Source of the DNA: an uncultured Flavobacteriaceae bacterium
GTDB lineage: Bacteria > Bacteroidota > Bacteroidia > Flavobacteriales > Flavobacteriaceae
DNA: 5,592 bases
Direction of reading: 5' to 3'
Assembly (NCBI GenBank): GCA_913052425.1
Contig: CAJXEG010000092.1
Span: 1-5,592 of the forward strand
The notes below the pieces were generated by a model. It was not told where the DNA came from. It ran no database searches and was given only the letters and a program-made list of their open reading frames with translations. Shown one piece after another: positions 1 through 5,592 of the stretch. The position numbers and the translations under genes were made by a program. Position 1 is the first letter of the stretch, and each line of letters begins with the position of its first letter.

Positions 1-632
1 TTGTGGTTACTTTTTTGTTTTTACTGCTGGGTGCGATGATCTTTCTTTATGCCGAACAAAACCAAATCATGATACCACTCATGGAGGGCAGCCCCAAAAC
101 CGATCTTTTATTCCCCGAAGTTGCCATCAATGGTGGCTTGGGATTGGGGGTAGGTATTATTTTTATTCTGGGCTTGATCGCTGCCGCCTATAGCAGTGCC
201 GACAGTGCCTTGACCTCACTGACCACCTCCTTTTGTATTGATTTCCTTAAGCTGGATCAATATCCCGACAGTCAACAAAAAAGAATCCGCAAGCAAACCC
301 ATATCGGCATGAGTCTGGTACTTGTTGTGGTGGTCATCTTGTTCAAATACGTTTTGGATCGCAATGTGATCGACGGACTGCTGACTGTGGCATCATATAC
401 CTATGGCCCGCTATTGGGCCTATTTGCATTTGGTATTTTCACCCCGTTTCAAATCCACGATCGCAAGGTTTGGGTCGTTGTCCTGCAGTCCATACTGTTG
501 ATTGTATTGGTGGGGAACTTATCGCCCGAAACTTTGGGCGGTTATCAAATAGGATATGAGTTACTCCCCCTCAACGGTCTGTTGACCTTTTTGGGTTTGT
601 TGTTGATACGACAAAAAAAGACTACCACCTGA
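1..632 (+). CDS. Sodium:solute symporter (SSS/SLC5 family), C-terminal part, 5' end outside the window
   Basis: This is the 3' portion (about 209 residues) of an inner-membrane Na+-coupled solute transporter; the substrate cannot be told from this part. The reading frame runs in from the left edge with its first full codon at position 3. The GTG there is an internal codon rather than a start, because the protein opens directly in a membrane helix. Hydrophobic segments lie at about residues 2-18, 45-63, 101-118, 123-146, 156-171 and 185-202 of the fragment. The stretch [17 protein letters not shown] (61-77) matches the Ser/Thr-rich helix that helps form the Na2 sodium site in SSS proteins (family knowledge). 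A charged loop (about 84-99) and a short basic tail (RQKKTTT) follow the usual topology. The gene ends with TGA at 630-632, overlapping the convergent KAS III gene by 11 bp. Full-length relatives have roughly 450-600 residues, so half or more is missing. Confidence 0.88.
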   Translation, partial: VVTFLFLLLGAMIFLYAEQNQIMIPLMEGSPKTDLLFPEVAINGGLGLGVGIIFILGLIAAAYSSADSALTSLTTSFCIDFLKLDQYPDSQQKRIRKQTHIGMSLVLVVVVILFKYVLDRNVIDGLLTVASYTYGPLLGLFAFGIFTPFQIHDRKVWVVVLQSILLIVLVGNLSPETLGGYQIGYELLPLNGLLTFLGLLLIRQKKTTT

Positions 633-1629
633 TCAAGGCACTTCCCCAGGTAAATCCACTGCCAAAGGCTGCTAAAACCACCAGATCTCCGGATTTGATT
701 TTGCCTTCCTCCCATGCCTCTGTCATGGCTATGGGAATGGATCCCGCAGTGGTATTACCATAACGCATGATGTTGTTGTAGACCTGATCATCCGACAGGC
801 CAAACTTTCTTTGAATGAACTGGGAAATACGGAGGTTCGCTTGGTGGGGGATCAACATATCTATTTGATCCGGAGTCATCTGGTTTTGTTGCAAACCTTC
901 CATGATGACCTCCGAAAAACGCACCACTGCATTTTTAAAAACCAATTGACCGTTCATATTGGGGTAATAAGAAATATCGTTGGGATCATTGGCCCCTAAT
1001 ATTTCAGGAACCCAACGGTTGGTACTGGGTCCGATCAAAGCCAATTCCTCGGCAAACTGTCCCTCGGAATGCAAGTGGGTGGAGAGAATGCCTTTGTCTG
1101 TATCTTCCGATCTGCTGAGGACAACTGCTCCCGCCCCATCGCCAAAGATGACCGACACACCCCTTCCTCGGGTGGTCATGTCCAAACCACCGGAATGGTT
1201 TTCAGATCCGATGATCAAAATATTTTTGTACATGCCCGTCTTGATAAACTGGTCGGCTGTAGACAACGCATAAATAAAGCCTGAGCATTGGTTGCGAATG
1301 TCCATTGCAGGACAGGTCGGTATTTCCAAGTGTTGCTGTACAATCACCCCGGAACCTGGAAAATAATAATCAGGGCTCAGGGTTGCAAAAAGGATGAGAT
1401 CGATATCATTTTTATCAATATCGGCGCGCTCAATTGAAATTTTGGCGGCCTTGACTCCCATCGTTGCTGTTGTATTTCCATCTCCTTTTTTGATGTGACG
1501 CCGCTCCTCTATTCCTGTTCGCTCAACGATCCACTCATGAGAAGTGTCCATCATTACTGTTAAATCCTCATTGGTCACTACGTTCTCGGGGACATACATC
1601 CCCATTCCAATAATCTTTGAATTGTACAT
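622..1629 (-). CDS. 3-oxoacyl-ACP synthase III (FabH-type KAS III), complete
   Basis: This is a thiolase-fold condensing enzyme of 335 residues. Members typically join an acyl-CoA (or acyl-ACP) starter to malonyl-ACP at the start of fatty-acid or related polyketide synthesis in the cytoplasm. The triad is complete: Cys115 in [12 protein letters not shown], His262 in [10 protein letters not shown] and Asn292 in [11 protein letters not shown]. The 30-residue His-Asn spacing equals that of E. coli FabH. The N-terminal [12 protein letters not shown] (33-44), the glycine-rich [10 protein letters not shown] (161-170) and the C-terminal [14 protein letters not shown] are family signatures. A segment of about 15 residues before His262 (around 203-225) makes it longer than E. 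coli FabH (317). The start is ATG at 1627-1629 with an A/T-rich leader and no Shine-Dalgarno. It stands alone, not beside plsX, rpmF or fabD, and carries NQCSGF where housekeeping FabH usually has AAC(A/S)GF. A paralogue with a special starter is therefore possible, so I give no gene symbol. Confidence 0.92.
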   Translation of the reverse strand: MYNSKIIGMGMYVPENVVTNEDLTVMMDTSHEWIVERTGIEERRHIKKGDGNTTATMGVKAAKISIERADIDKNDIDLILFATLSPDYYFPGSGVIVQQHLEIPTCPAMDIRNQCSGFIYALSTADQFIKTGMYKNILIIGSENHSGGLDMTTRGRGVSVIFGDGAGAVVLSRSEDTDKGILSTHLHSEGQFAEELALIGPSTNRWVPEILGANDPNDISYYPNMNGQLVFKNAVVRFSEVIMEGLQQNQMTPDQIDMLIPHQANLRISQFIQRKFGLSDDQVYNNIMRYGNTTAGSIPIAMTEAWEEGKIKSGDLVVLAAFGSGFTWGSALIRW

Positions 1630-1685
1630 AAAATTGCTTGCTGTTAATGCAATTTAAATAAAGAAAGTTGAATAGCTAATTTTTT

Positions 1686-1716
1686 CGAAAATAAATACAC
1701 TCCGGGTGACTTAAAA
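1686..1716 (-). promoter_or_regulatory. Weak candidate promoter for the KAS III gene
   Basis: On the minus strand, TATTTTCG (1686-1693) differs at one base from the Bacteroidota -7 element TAnnTTTG. Nineteen bases upstream lies TTTT (1713-1716), a 3-of-4 match to the -33 TTTG. Transcription would start near 1679, giving a leader of about 50 nt before the ATG at 1629. The region is AT-rich, so a chance match is quite possible. It is listed because the KAS III gene is preceded by a likely terminator and needs its own promoter. Confidence 0.25.
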
Positions 1717-1753
1717 ATCGAATTTAGATTTTGTAATGTATAAATAAGAGCAT

Positions 1754-1782
1754 AGGAAAGGCAACAGGGGGTTGTTGCTCCT
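1754..1782 (-). terminator. Stem-loop after the fasciclin gene, probable terminator
   Basis: An inverted repeat pairs AGGA with TCCT (outer stem, 1779-1782 with 1754-1757) and GCAACA with TGTTGC (inner stem, 1773-1778 with 1761-1766). It has a 3-nt bulge (1758-1760) and a 6-nt loop (1767-1772). On the minus strand it begins 18 nt after the fasciclin stop codon and is followed by a U-rich but interrupted tract (CTCTTATTTATAT). The position suits transcription termination of the TetR-kinase-fasciclin unit. The lack of a clean U run makes it a weak intrinsic terminator or an mRNA 3'-end stabiliser. Confidence 0.45.
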
Positions 1783-1800
1783 GCTTGAATTCGGGCAATA

Positions 1801-2763
1801 TTAAAAGGGAAGAATGACCTTATTGACAATGTGCAATACCCCGTTATTGGCTTGAATGTCTACGGTAATAATATTAGACACCCTCGCATTACCATCGGTC
1901 AAAGACGCTCCACCTGTGATATTGGCAGTGATTTCACCCCCCAAAGTATTCAGTGTTAAATTGTCAGACAAGTCAGTGGACAAAGCATTTGTCTCGCCCA
2001 GTACATGATGGTTTAAAGTTAAATTGAGGGTAGGTTCATCGATGGAGCTCAATCGTTCTACCTCCAGTTCATTCAACAAATCCACAAAAGCAGTATTGTT
2101 GGGAGCAAAAACAGTGAAGGGAGCCGGAACGCTTCCATTTTCGGTGCTTAAAATCGTAGGAAAATCTACAGTTAGATCATCTCTTGTAAGCGCTAGGCCA
2201 AGATTGTAGAGGTTTGGGTCTGCCAACACAAATGTCACCAAAGATGGAATTGGGATCACTGCATTTACAGCATGAATAACCCCATTTGATCCATTCACAT
2301 TGCCTTGAACAATTCTTGAACTGCCGTTGAGCGTCACTCTCATATTGACTTGATTGATGTACATGGACAAGGGCCGATCATTAACATCACTGCTGGCAGC
2401 AGTTGGATAATACCCCGATTTGAAATCGCGGTATCGAATTTGACCTGCCATTACATGATTCAGTAAAAGTTTTTTTAGTGCTTCTGTAGGAACTTCATCC
2501 AAAGTACTGTAACCTCCACGCATCAGAAAACCAATAAATGCGCTGTTGTTGGGTGCATACAAGGTATAGTCACCCTCCCCATTCAAAACATCATCCAAAT
2601 CTGTTTTCTGCAGTGCATAGGTCAAATAGGAATAATTCATGCTGCTTGCCACATGTTCAAAAATAGTTTTTTGAATCACCATTTGAGGCTCGTTCTCATC
2701 TTTAGAGCAAGAGTGCAAGGAAATCAATAAAAGCAATAGGGGTAAAATATTTAGTCTTTTCAT
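1801..2763 (-). CDS. Fasciclin (FAS1) domain lipoprotein with two FAS1 domains
   Basis: A 320-residue exported lipoprotein, probably on the cell envelope. Residues 1-18 form a lipoprotein signal peptide (MKR, a leucine-rich core, then lipobox LHSC with Cys19 as the lipid site). The following SKDENE resembles the charged lipoprotein export signal that sends Bacteroidota lipoproteins to the outer surface (family knowledge; localisation is inferred). Two FAS1 repeats fill the rest. Domain 1 (about 33-173) has YTLYAPNNSAF, LLLNHVMAG and the closing GVIHAVNAVIPIP. Domain 2 (about 177-320) has FTVFAPNNTAF, LNHHVLGE and GVLHIVNKVILPF. FAS1 domains generally mediate adhesion or protein/carbohydrate contacts and have no catalytic residues to point to. 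The start ATG at 2761-2763 fits the signal peptide exactly. It lies 30 bp downstream of the kinase gene on the same strand, suggesting co-transcription, and is followed by a stem-loop. The actual partner is unknown. Confidence 0.93.
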   Translation of the reverse strand: MKRLNILPLLLLLISLHSCSKDENEPQMVIQKTIFEHVASSMNYSYLTYALQKTDLDDVLNGEGDYTLYAPNNSAFIGFLMRGGYSTLDEVPTEALKKLLLNHVMAGQIRYRDFKSGYYPTAASSDVNDRPLSMYINQVNMRVTLNGSSRIVQGNVNGSNGVIHAVNAVIPIPSLVTFVLADPNLYNLGLALTRDDLTVDFPTILSTENGSVPAPFTVFAPNNTAFVDLLNELEVERLSSIDEPTLNLTLNHHVLGETNALSTDLSDNLTLNTLGGEITANITGGASLTDGNARVSNIITVDIQANNGVLHIVNKVILPF

Positions 2764-2793
2764 TTCTCTAAATTTATGAATATTGATCTTAGG

Positions 2794-4128
2794 TTAACAG
2801 TATTTTCGGAAAGCTTCTGTGTCTACTTTGGCCTTGAGGTCGTTAAGCAAACTATACAAGCCAAAAAAAGTACGGTTGATGTAAATAAAGTGTTTAGAGC
2901 CTCGATTACCGTTCATTTTTCGCAGTCGCTGATCAGAGGAAAGGGTCTCACTCAAACTGTTAATCTCACCCCAAAAAACAGCGTCGCCAAAATCGAATTC
3001 CTTTTGCGTAAAAGGCAAGGTCAATACCTTGATCAAACGTCCGAACAATTCCGTAAAATAAACTACCTCCTCGGCCGTATCATCGGTTCTCAAAATTTCC
3101 AGGTCATATAGAATTTCCTGAAAACGCAAGGGATTGTCTTCAATTTTGAGATCTGCCAACTCAAAATAGGGATTGTAAAAGTCATCGGGTATGGCCTTAA
3201 CACAGCCGAAATCTAGAGCAACCAAATTGTAAGACTCGTCGATTAGAAAATTGCCCGGGTGGGGATCGGCATGTACTTTTTTCAAATGATGAATTTGAAA
3301 CATATAAAAATCCCAAAGGGTTTGGCCCAAACGGTGGTTCATTTCCTGATCTTGTTGTTGGGCTGACACATATTCCGAAATGTGTAATCCTTCCATCCAA
3401 TCCATGGTCAAGATTTTGTCAGAAGAATACTCCTGATAGTAGGCTGGAAACCTAAGATAAGGGATGCCTTTACATTGATCTGCAATCCATTGGCTTTGTT
3501 TTAATTCCAGTTGGTAATCCGTTTCCTCCAACAATTTATTTTCAACTTCTTTGAAATATTTTTCAGTATCCTTGCCCTTGAGATTAAACATCCTCAGCGC
3601 AATAGGTTTTACGATACTCAAGTCGGAACTGATACTGTCTGCCACCCCAGGATATTGAATTTTCACAGCAAGTTTTTTCCCATCTTTAGATGCCTGATGT
3701 ACCTGACCGATACTGGCAGCATTTTTAGATTGGGCAGCAAACGTATCAAAAACCAATTCGGGGTTAGCCCCCAAATATTTTCTTATCATTTTTTTGACCA
3801 AAGGCCAAGAGAGTGGTGGAACGGAAAACTGTGCCAAACTGAATTGGTCGACATATGCCCTCGGCAGGATGTTTTTTTCCATACTCAACATCTGTGCTAC
3901 CTTTAGAGCACTTCCCTTTAAGGTTTTTAAAGAGTTATAAATATCTTTTGCATTCTCCTCGTCCAGGCGCTCGCGACTGCCGTCCACCTTCAGCGCTTTT
4001 TCACCGTAATATTTTAGGTAGTTTCCACCCAATTTTAGGCCGGTAGTAACTAAGTTCCCCGCCCGTGCAATTTTGTTAGTTGGAATATAATCTAACGATT
4101 TCAAGAGACTGCAAATTTTTCCTTCCAC
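2794..4128 (-). CDS. ABC1/AarF/UbiB-family atypical kinase
   Basis: A protein-kinase-like ATPase/kinase of 444 residues, about the size of the ADCK/ABC1 core and lacking the C-terminal membrane helices of E. coli UbiB (546). Motifs in order: LKGSALKVAQMLS (71-82), the family KxGQ motif with Gly replaced by Ala78 but Lys76 and Gln79 kept; NAASIGQVH (136-144), the alanine-rich nucleotide loop; AVKIQ with the ATP-binding Lys156; EETDYQLE (201-208); TMDWMEG (241-247); HADPHPGN (286-293) with catalytic-loop Asp288; and DFG (306-308), the metal-binding Asp. All core residues are present, so it should bind nucleotide. Relatives support ubiquinone synthesis or lipid homeostasis. Bacteroidota generally use menaquinone, so the role here is open. 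The listed start is GTG at 4126-4128, overlapping the TetR gene by 28 bp. A TTG at 4102-4104 would form a TTGA stop-start overlap and give 436 residues starting MKSLDYIPTNKIARA, which fits relatives as I recall them. Confidence 0.92.
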   Translation of the reverse strand: MEGKICSLLKSLDYIPTNKIARAGNLVTTGLKLGGNYLKYYGEKALKVDGSRERLDEENAKDIYNSLKTLKGSALKVAQMLSMEKNILPRAYVDQFSLAQFSVPPLSWPLVKKMIRKYLGANPELVFDTFAAQSKNAASIGQVHQASKDGKKLAVKIQYPGVADSISSDLSIVKPIALRMFNLKGKDTEKYFKEVENKLLEETDYQLELKQSQWIADQCKGIPYLRFPAYYQEYSSDKILTMDWMEGLHISEYVSAQQQDQEMNHRLGQTLWDFYMFQIHHLKKVHADPHPGNFLIDESYNLVALDFGCVKAIPDDFYNPYFELADLKIEDNPLRFQEILYDLEILRTDDTAEEVVYFTELFGRLIKVLTLPFTQKEFDFGDAVFWGEINSLSETLSSDQRLRKMNGNRGSKHFIYINRTFFGLYSLLNDLKAKVDTEAFRKYC

Positions 4129-4748
4129 AAAAATTTAGCAAAATCCACCAATGCTGACAAAGGAGTATTATCGAAAACATCAAAAGCCGTTTGTACTGAT
4201 TTTTCAATGGCTTGATCCGTTTTTTCAAAGTCGGCAGAGGAATCTTCGATCCAAAATTTGATCAAAAAGCCCAATTGCACCCACGCTGCCTCCGAAAATA
4301 TTTTGGGCGAATGCTGCAAATAAGAGGGCTTGTCTACATTACCGTCTTCGATCAATTCTGAAGTAAAACCTTTAAAAGTTTTTCTCAGAGAAGATAGCTG
4401 ACCCATTTTAGTCATTATTTTTTCCCCTCCAGAAAGCGCAAACAAAATGTAACTCCTATTGAGCAACATCACTTCGAAGAATGTATAATAAAAAGAAAGT
4501 AGCTTTTCCTTCGGTTTGGCCTTCTCAAAGTTATCATCCTTTTCCAAGAGCGACATTGCATTATTGTATAAAGTTTCCCATATCATCACCTTTACACCAT
4601 CCAATGAGCCGAAGAACTTATAAAAGCTTTTTTCCTCCATATTAGACGCCTGGCAAAACTTATAAACCGATTTTGGATAATGATCATTTTCTAAAGTGTA
4701 ATTCATAAATGACGTGATGATCAATAACTTTTCTTTTTTTTGACTCAT
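4101..4748 (-). CDS. TetR-family transcriptional regulator
   Basis: A 215-residue, all-helical regulator. The N-terminal DNA-binding domain (about 1-60) includes a helix-turn-helix around 26-46: SVYKFCQASNMEEKSFYKFF followed by GSLDGVK, matching the TetR pattern of a recognition helix ending in (S/T)FYxxF and a short S-L-D turn. The rest is a helical ligand-binding/dimerisation domain. Its C-terminal part (WVQLGFLIKFWIEDSSADF at 156-174, then EKTDQAIEKSVQTAFDVF at 175-192) resembles a Bacteroidota-type TetR family that I recall beside AarF kinase genes (from memory, not searched). The ligand is unknown. The start ATG at 4746-4748 has an A/T-rich leader, with a -7 element just upstream. It is first in a minus-strand unit with the kinase and fasciclin genes and is divergent from htpG across 140 bp. 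It could control its own unit, htpG, or both. Confidence 0.85.
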   Translation of the reverse strand: MSQKKEKLLIITSFMNYTLENDHYPKSVYKFCQASNMEEKSFYKFFGSLDGVKVMIWETLYNNAMSLLEKDDNFEKAKPKEKLLSFYYTFFEVMLLNRSYILFALSGGEKIMTKMGQLSSLRKTFKGFTSELIEDGNVDKPSYLQHSPKIFSEAAWVQLGFLIKFWIEDSSADFEKTDQAIEKSVQTAFDVFDNTPLSALVDFAKFLWKEKFAVS

Positions 4749-4766
4749 TTAAAGTAATATTTATTG

Positions 4767-4797
4767 CAAATTTACAAAAATGTTTATTTATTTTAAA
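4767..4797 (-). promoter_or_regulatory. Candidate promoter of the TetR-kinase-fasciclin unit
   Basis: On the minus strand TAAATTTG (4767-4774) is an exact match to the Bacteroidota -7 consensus TAnnTTTG. Nineteen bases upstream is TTTA (4794-4797), a 3-of-4 match to the -33 TTTG. Transcription would start near 4760, leaving a leader of about 12 nt before the ATG at 4748. The AT-rich context raises the chance of a random match, but position and spacing are right. Confidence 0.45.
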
Positions 4798-4816
4798 AAA
4801 AACTTAAACAAAACAC

Positions 4817-4833
4817 CATGCCAATGTGTCATG
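4817..4833. promoter_or_regulatory. 17-bp imperfect palindrome in the divergent TetR/htpG region, putative operator
   Basis: CATGCCAATGTGTCATG reads as CATGnCA-N3-TGnCATG, with six paired positions in each half-site. It is the clearest dyad in the 140-bp gap, starting 68 bp upstream of the TetR start codon and ending 55 bp before the htpG ATG. Its size suits a dimeric regulator such as the adjacent TetR protein. Alternatively it may be a stress-response element of htpG. The function is inferred from symmetry and position only. Confidence 0.45.
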
Positions 4834-4841
4834 TTTTTTCC

Positions 4842-4858
4842 TTTGGTATTTTTTTTGA
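4842..4858 (+). promoter_or_regulatory. Candidate htpG promoter, -24/-12 (sigma-54-like) spacing
   Basis: TTTGGTA followed by a T-run and TTTGA places GG (4845-4846) ten bases before GA (4857-4858). This is the spacing of sigma-54 promoters (GG-N10-GC), though the usual -12 GC is GA here. Transcription would begin near 4870, giving a leader of about 20 nt. An alternative is a housekeeping promoter using TTTG (4842-4845) as -33 and TATTAACA (4864-4871) as a poor -7 after an 18-base spacer. Neither match is strong. Confidence 0.3.
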
Positions 4859-4888
4859 CCTTGTATTAACAAATTAAAAAATAATAAA

Positions 4889-5592
4889 ATGGCAAATGGT
4901 AAAATTAATGTTGCGGTAGAGAACATCTTCCCCCTGATCAAAAAATTCCTTTACAGCGACCATGAAATTTTTCTCAGAGAGCTGATCTCCAACGCGACAG
5001 ATGCAATCAGTAAACTAAAGCATCTCAGCAGCATTGGTGAAATCAAAGGCGAAATTGGCGATCCTCATATCGAAATTAAAGTTGACAAAGACAACAAAAA
5101 AATTCACATCATCGACCAAGGTGTGGGGATGACCGAAGACGAGGTCAATAAATACATTAATGAGGTTGCCTTTTCGGGTGCTGAGGAATTCTTGGAAAAA
5201 TACAAAGACGACGCCAAAGACTCTGGCATCATTGGACACTTCGGTCTGGGATTCTATTCCGCTTTTATGGTAGCCGAAAAGGTTGAAATCATCACCCAGT
5301 CTCACCAAGACGCCCCGGCAGCACACTGGAGTTGTGATGGTTCACCCGAATACACTTTAGAGGAATCAGACAAAAAAGAACGAGGAACAGAGATCATCCT
5401 CCACATTGCAGAGGATTCTACCGAGTTTTTGGAGGAAGCCCGTATCAGAGAATTACTCAACAAGTACAACAAATTTATGCCCTTCCCCATCAAGTTTGGA
5501 ACCAAGGAAGAAACCCTGCCTTTACCCGATGATGCTGAAGAAGATGCCAAACCCGAAACCCAAACGGTGGACAACATCATCAACAACACCCA
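4889..5592 (+). CDS. htpG: Molecular chaperone HtpG (Hsp90), N-terminal part, 3' end outside the window
   Basis: This is the first 234 residues of the cytosolic ATP-dependent chaperone Hsp90, which remodels client proteins with DnaK and is normally heat-induced. The visible part is the GHKL-type ATPase domain. The segment IFLRELISNATDAISKLK (27-44) carries the catalytic Glu31 and the Mg/ATP-binding Asn35. DQGVGM (76-81) is the adenine-contacting Asp/Gly motif, and IGHFGLGFYSAFMV (115-128) is the ATP-lid glycine motif. GTEIILHI lies near the domain end, and DNIINNT at the right edge opens the segment leading to the middle domain. NEVAFSGAEEFLEKYKD (91-107) is the form I associate with Bacteroidota rather than the AKSGT of E. 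coli. The start ATG at 4889-4891 has an A-rich leader without Shine-Dalgarno. Full-length proteins have about 600-630 residues, so more than half is missing. Confidence 0.97.
   Translation, partial: MANGKINVAVENIFPLIKKFLYSDHEIFLRELISNATDAISKLKHLSSIGEIKGEIGDPHIEIKVDKDNKKIHIIDQGVGMTEDEVNKYINEVAFSGAEEFLEKYKDDAKDSGIIGHFGLGFYSAFMVAEKVEIITQSHQDAPAAHWSCDGSPEYTLEESDKKERGTEIILHIAEDSTEFLEEARIRELLNKYNKFMPFPIKFGTKEETLPLPDDAEEDAKPETQTVDNIINNT

Noticed and set aside
3..5. GTG as the start codon of the symporter
   Set aside because: The protein would begin in mid-transporter and be half the family length; the frame simply enters from outside the window.
811..1284. Plus-strand open frames opposite the KAS III gene
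   Set aside because: They lie wholly antisense to a well-supported gene with intact catalytic motifs and have no recognisable protein features.
1644..1829. 61-residue minus-strand open frame spanning the gap between the fasciclin and KAS III genes
   Set aside because: It starts inside the fasciclin coding end in another frame, runs through the stem-loop and AT-rich gap, and shows no domain, signal or start context.
2764..2793. Separate promoter for the fasciclin gene in the 30-bp gap (TAAATTTA on the minus strand)
   Set aside because: It has no matching -33 element at the right distance and would start transcription almost at the ATG, so read-through from the kinase gene is simpler.
2776..4046. 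Open frames overlapping the ABC1 kinase gene, on the plus strand and in another minus-strand frame (3197-3400)
   Set aside because: They are shadows of a gene with all family motifs; their translations are low-complexity or motif-free.
5015..5589. Two minus-strand open frames at the right end
   Set aside because: They are antisense to htpG, whose plus-strand frame is open to the window edge and has clear Hsp90 motifs. Regularly spaced codon bias explains the open antisense frames.
1..5592. CRISPR array, insertion sequence, prophage, tRNA/rRNA or defence system
   Set aside because: I saw no direct repeat series, transposase or integrase motifs, structured RNA signatures or defence-gene motifs; every long stretch is explained by housekeeping-type genes.

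Overview
The window looks like ordinary chromosomal sequence from a member of the Bacteroidota. Four signs support this. The HtpG and ABC1-kinase sequences match the forms I know from that phylum. The lipoprotein has an acidic/charged segment right after its lipid-carrying cysteine, like the Bacteroidota surface-export signal. Gene starts have A/T-rich leaders without Shine-Dalgarno sequences. One gene has a TAnnTTTG-type -7 element. The class cannot be fixed from this stretch.

Layout, left to right. (1) Positions 1-632, plus strand: the C-terminal part of a sodium:solute symporter (SSS/SLC5 family) that begins outside the window. (2) Positions 622-1629, minus strand: a complete FabH-type ketoacyl-ACP synthase III with an intact Cys-His-Asn triad; its 3' end overlaps the symporter by 11 bp, tail to tail. 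(3) Positions 1630-1800: a short non-coding gap with a stem-loop just after the fasciclin gene stop and a weak promoter candidate for the KAS III gene. (4) Positions 1801-4748, minus strand: a probable operon transcribed in the order TetR-family regulator, ABC1/AarF/UbiB-type atypical kinase, fasciclin (FAS1) lipoprotein. The first two overlap and the next gap is 30 bp. (5) Positions 4749-4888: an AT-rich divergent control region with a 17-bp imperfect palindrome, a -24/-12-like element facing htpG, and a -7 element facing the TetR gene. (6) Positions 4889 to the right edge, plus strand: the N-terminal ATPase domain of the chaperone HtpG (Hsp90), cut off by the window.

The TetR-kinase pair appears to be a linked unit that I recall as recurrent in Bacteroidota. 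The shared upstream region raises the possibility that the TetR protein also acts on htpG, or that the palindrome is a heat-shock element. The symporter and KAS III look functionally unrelated to the rest.

I see no CRISPR array, mobile element, rRNA, tRNA, phage gene or recognisable defence system. There is no intergenic stretch over 300 bp. The points most worth a second look are the htpG/TetR control region, the start of the kinase gene (a TTGA stop-start overlap), and the altered signature motif in the kinase.
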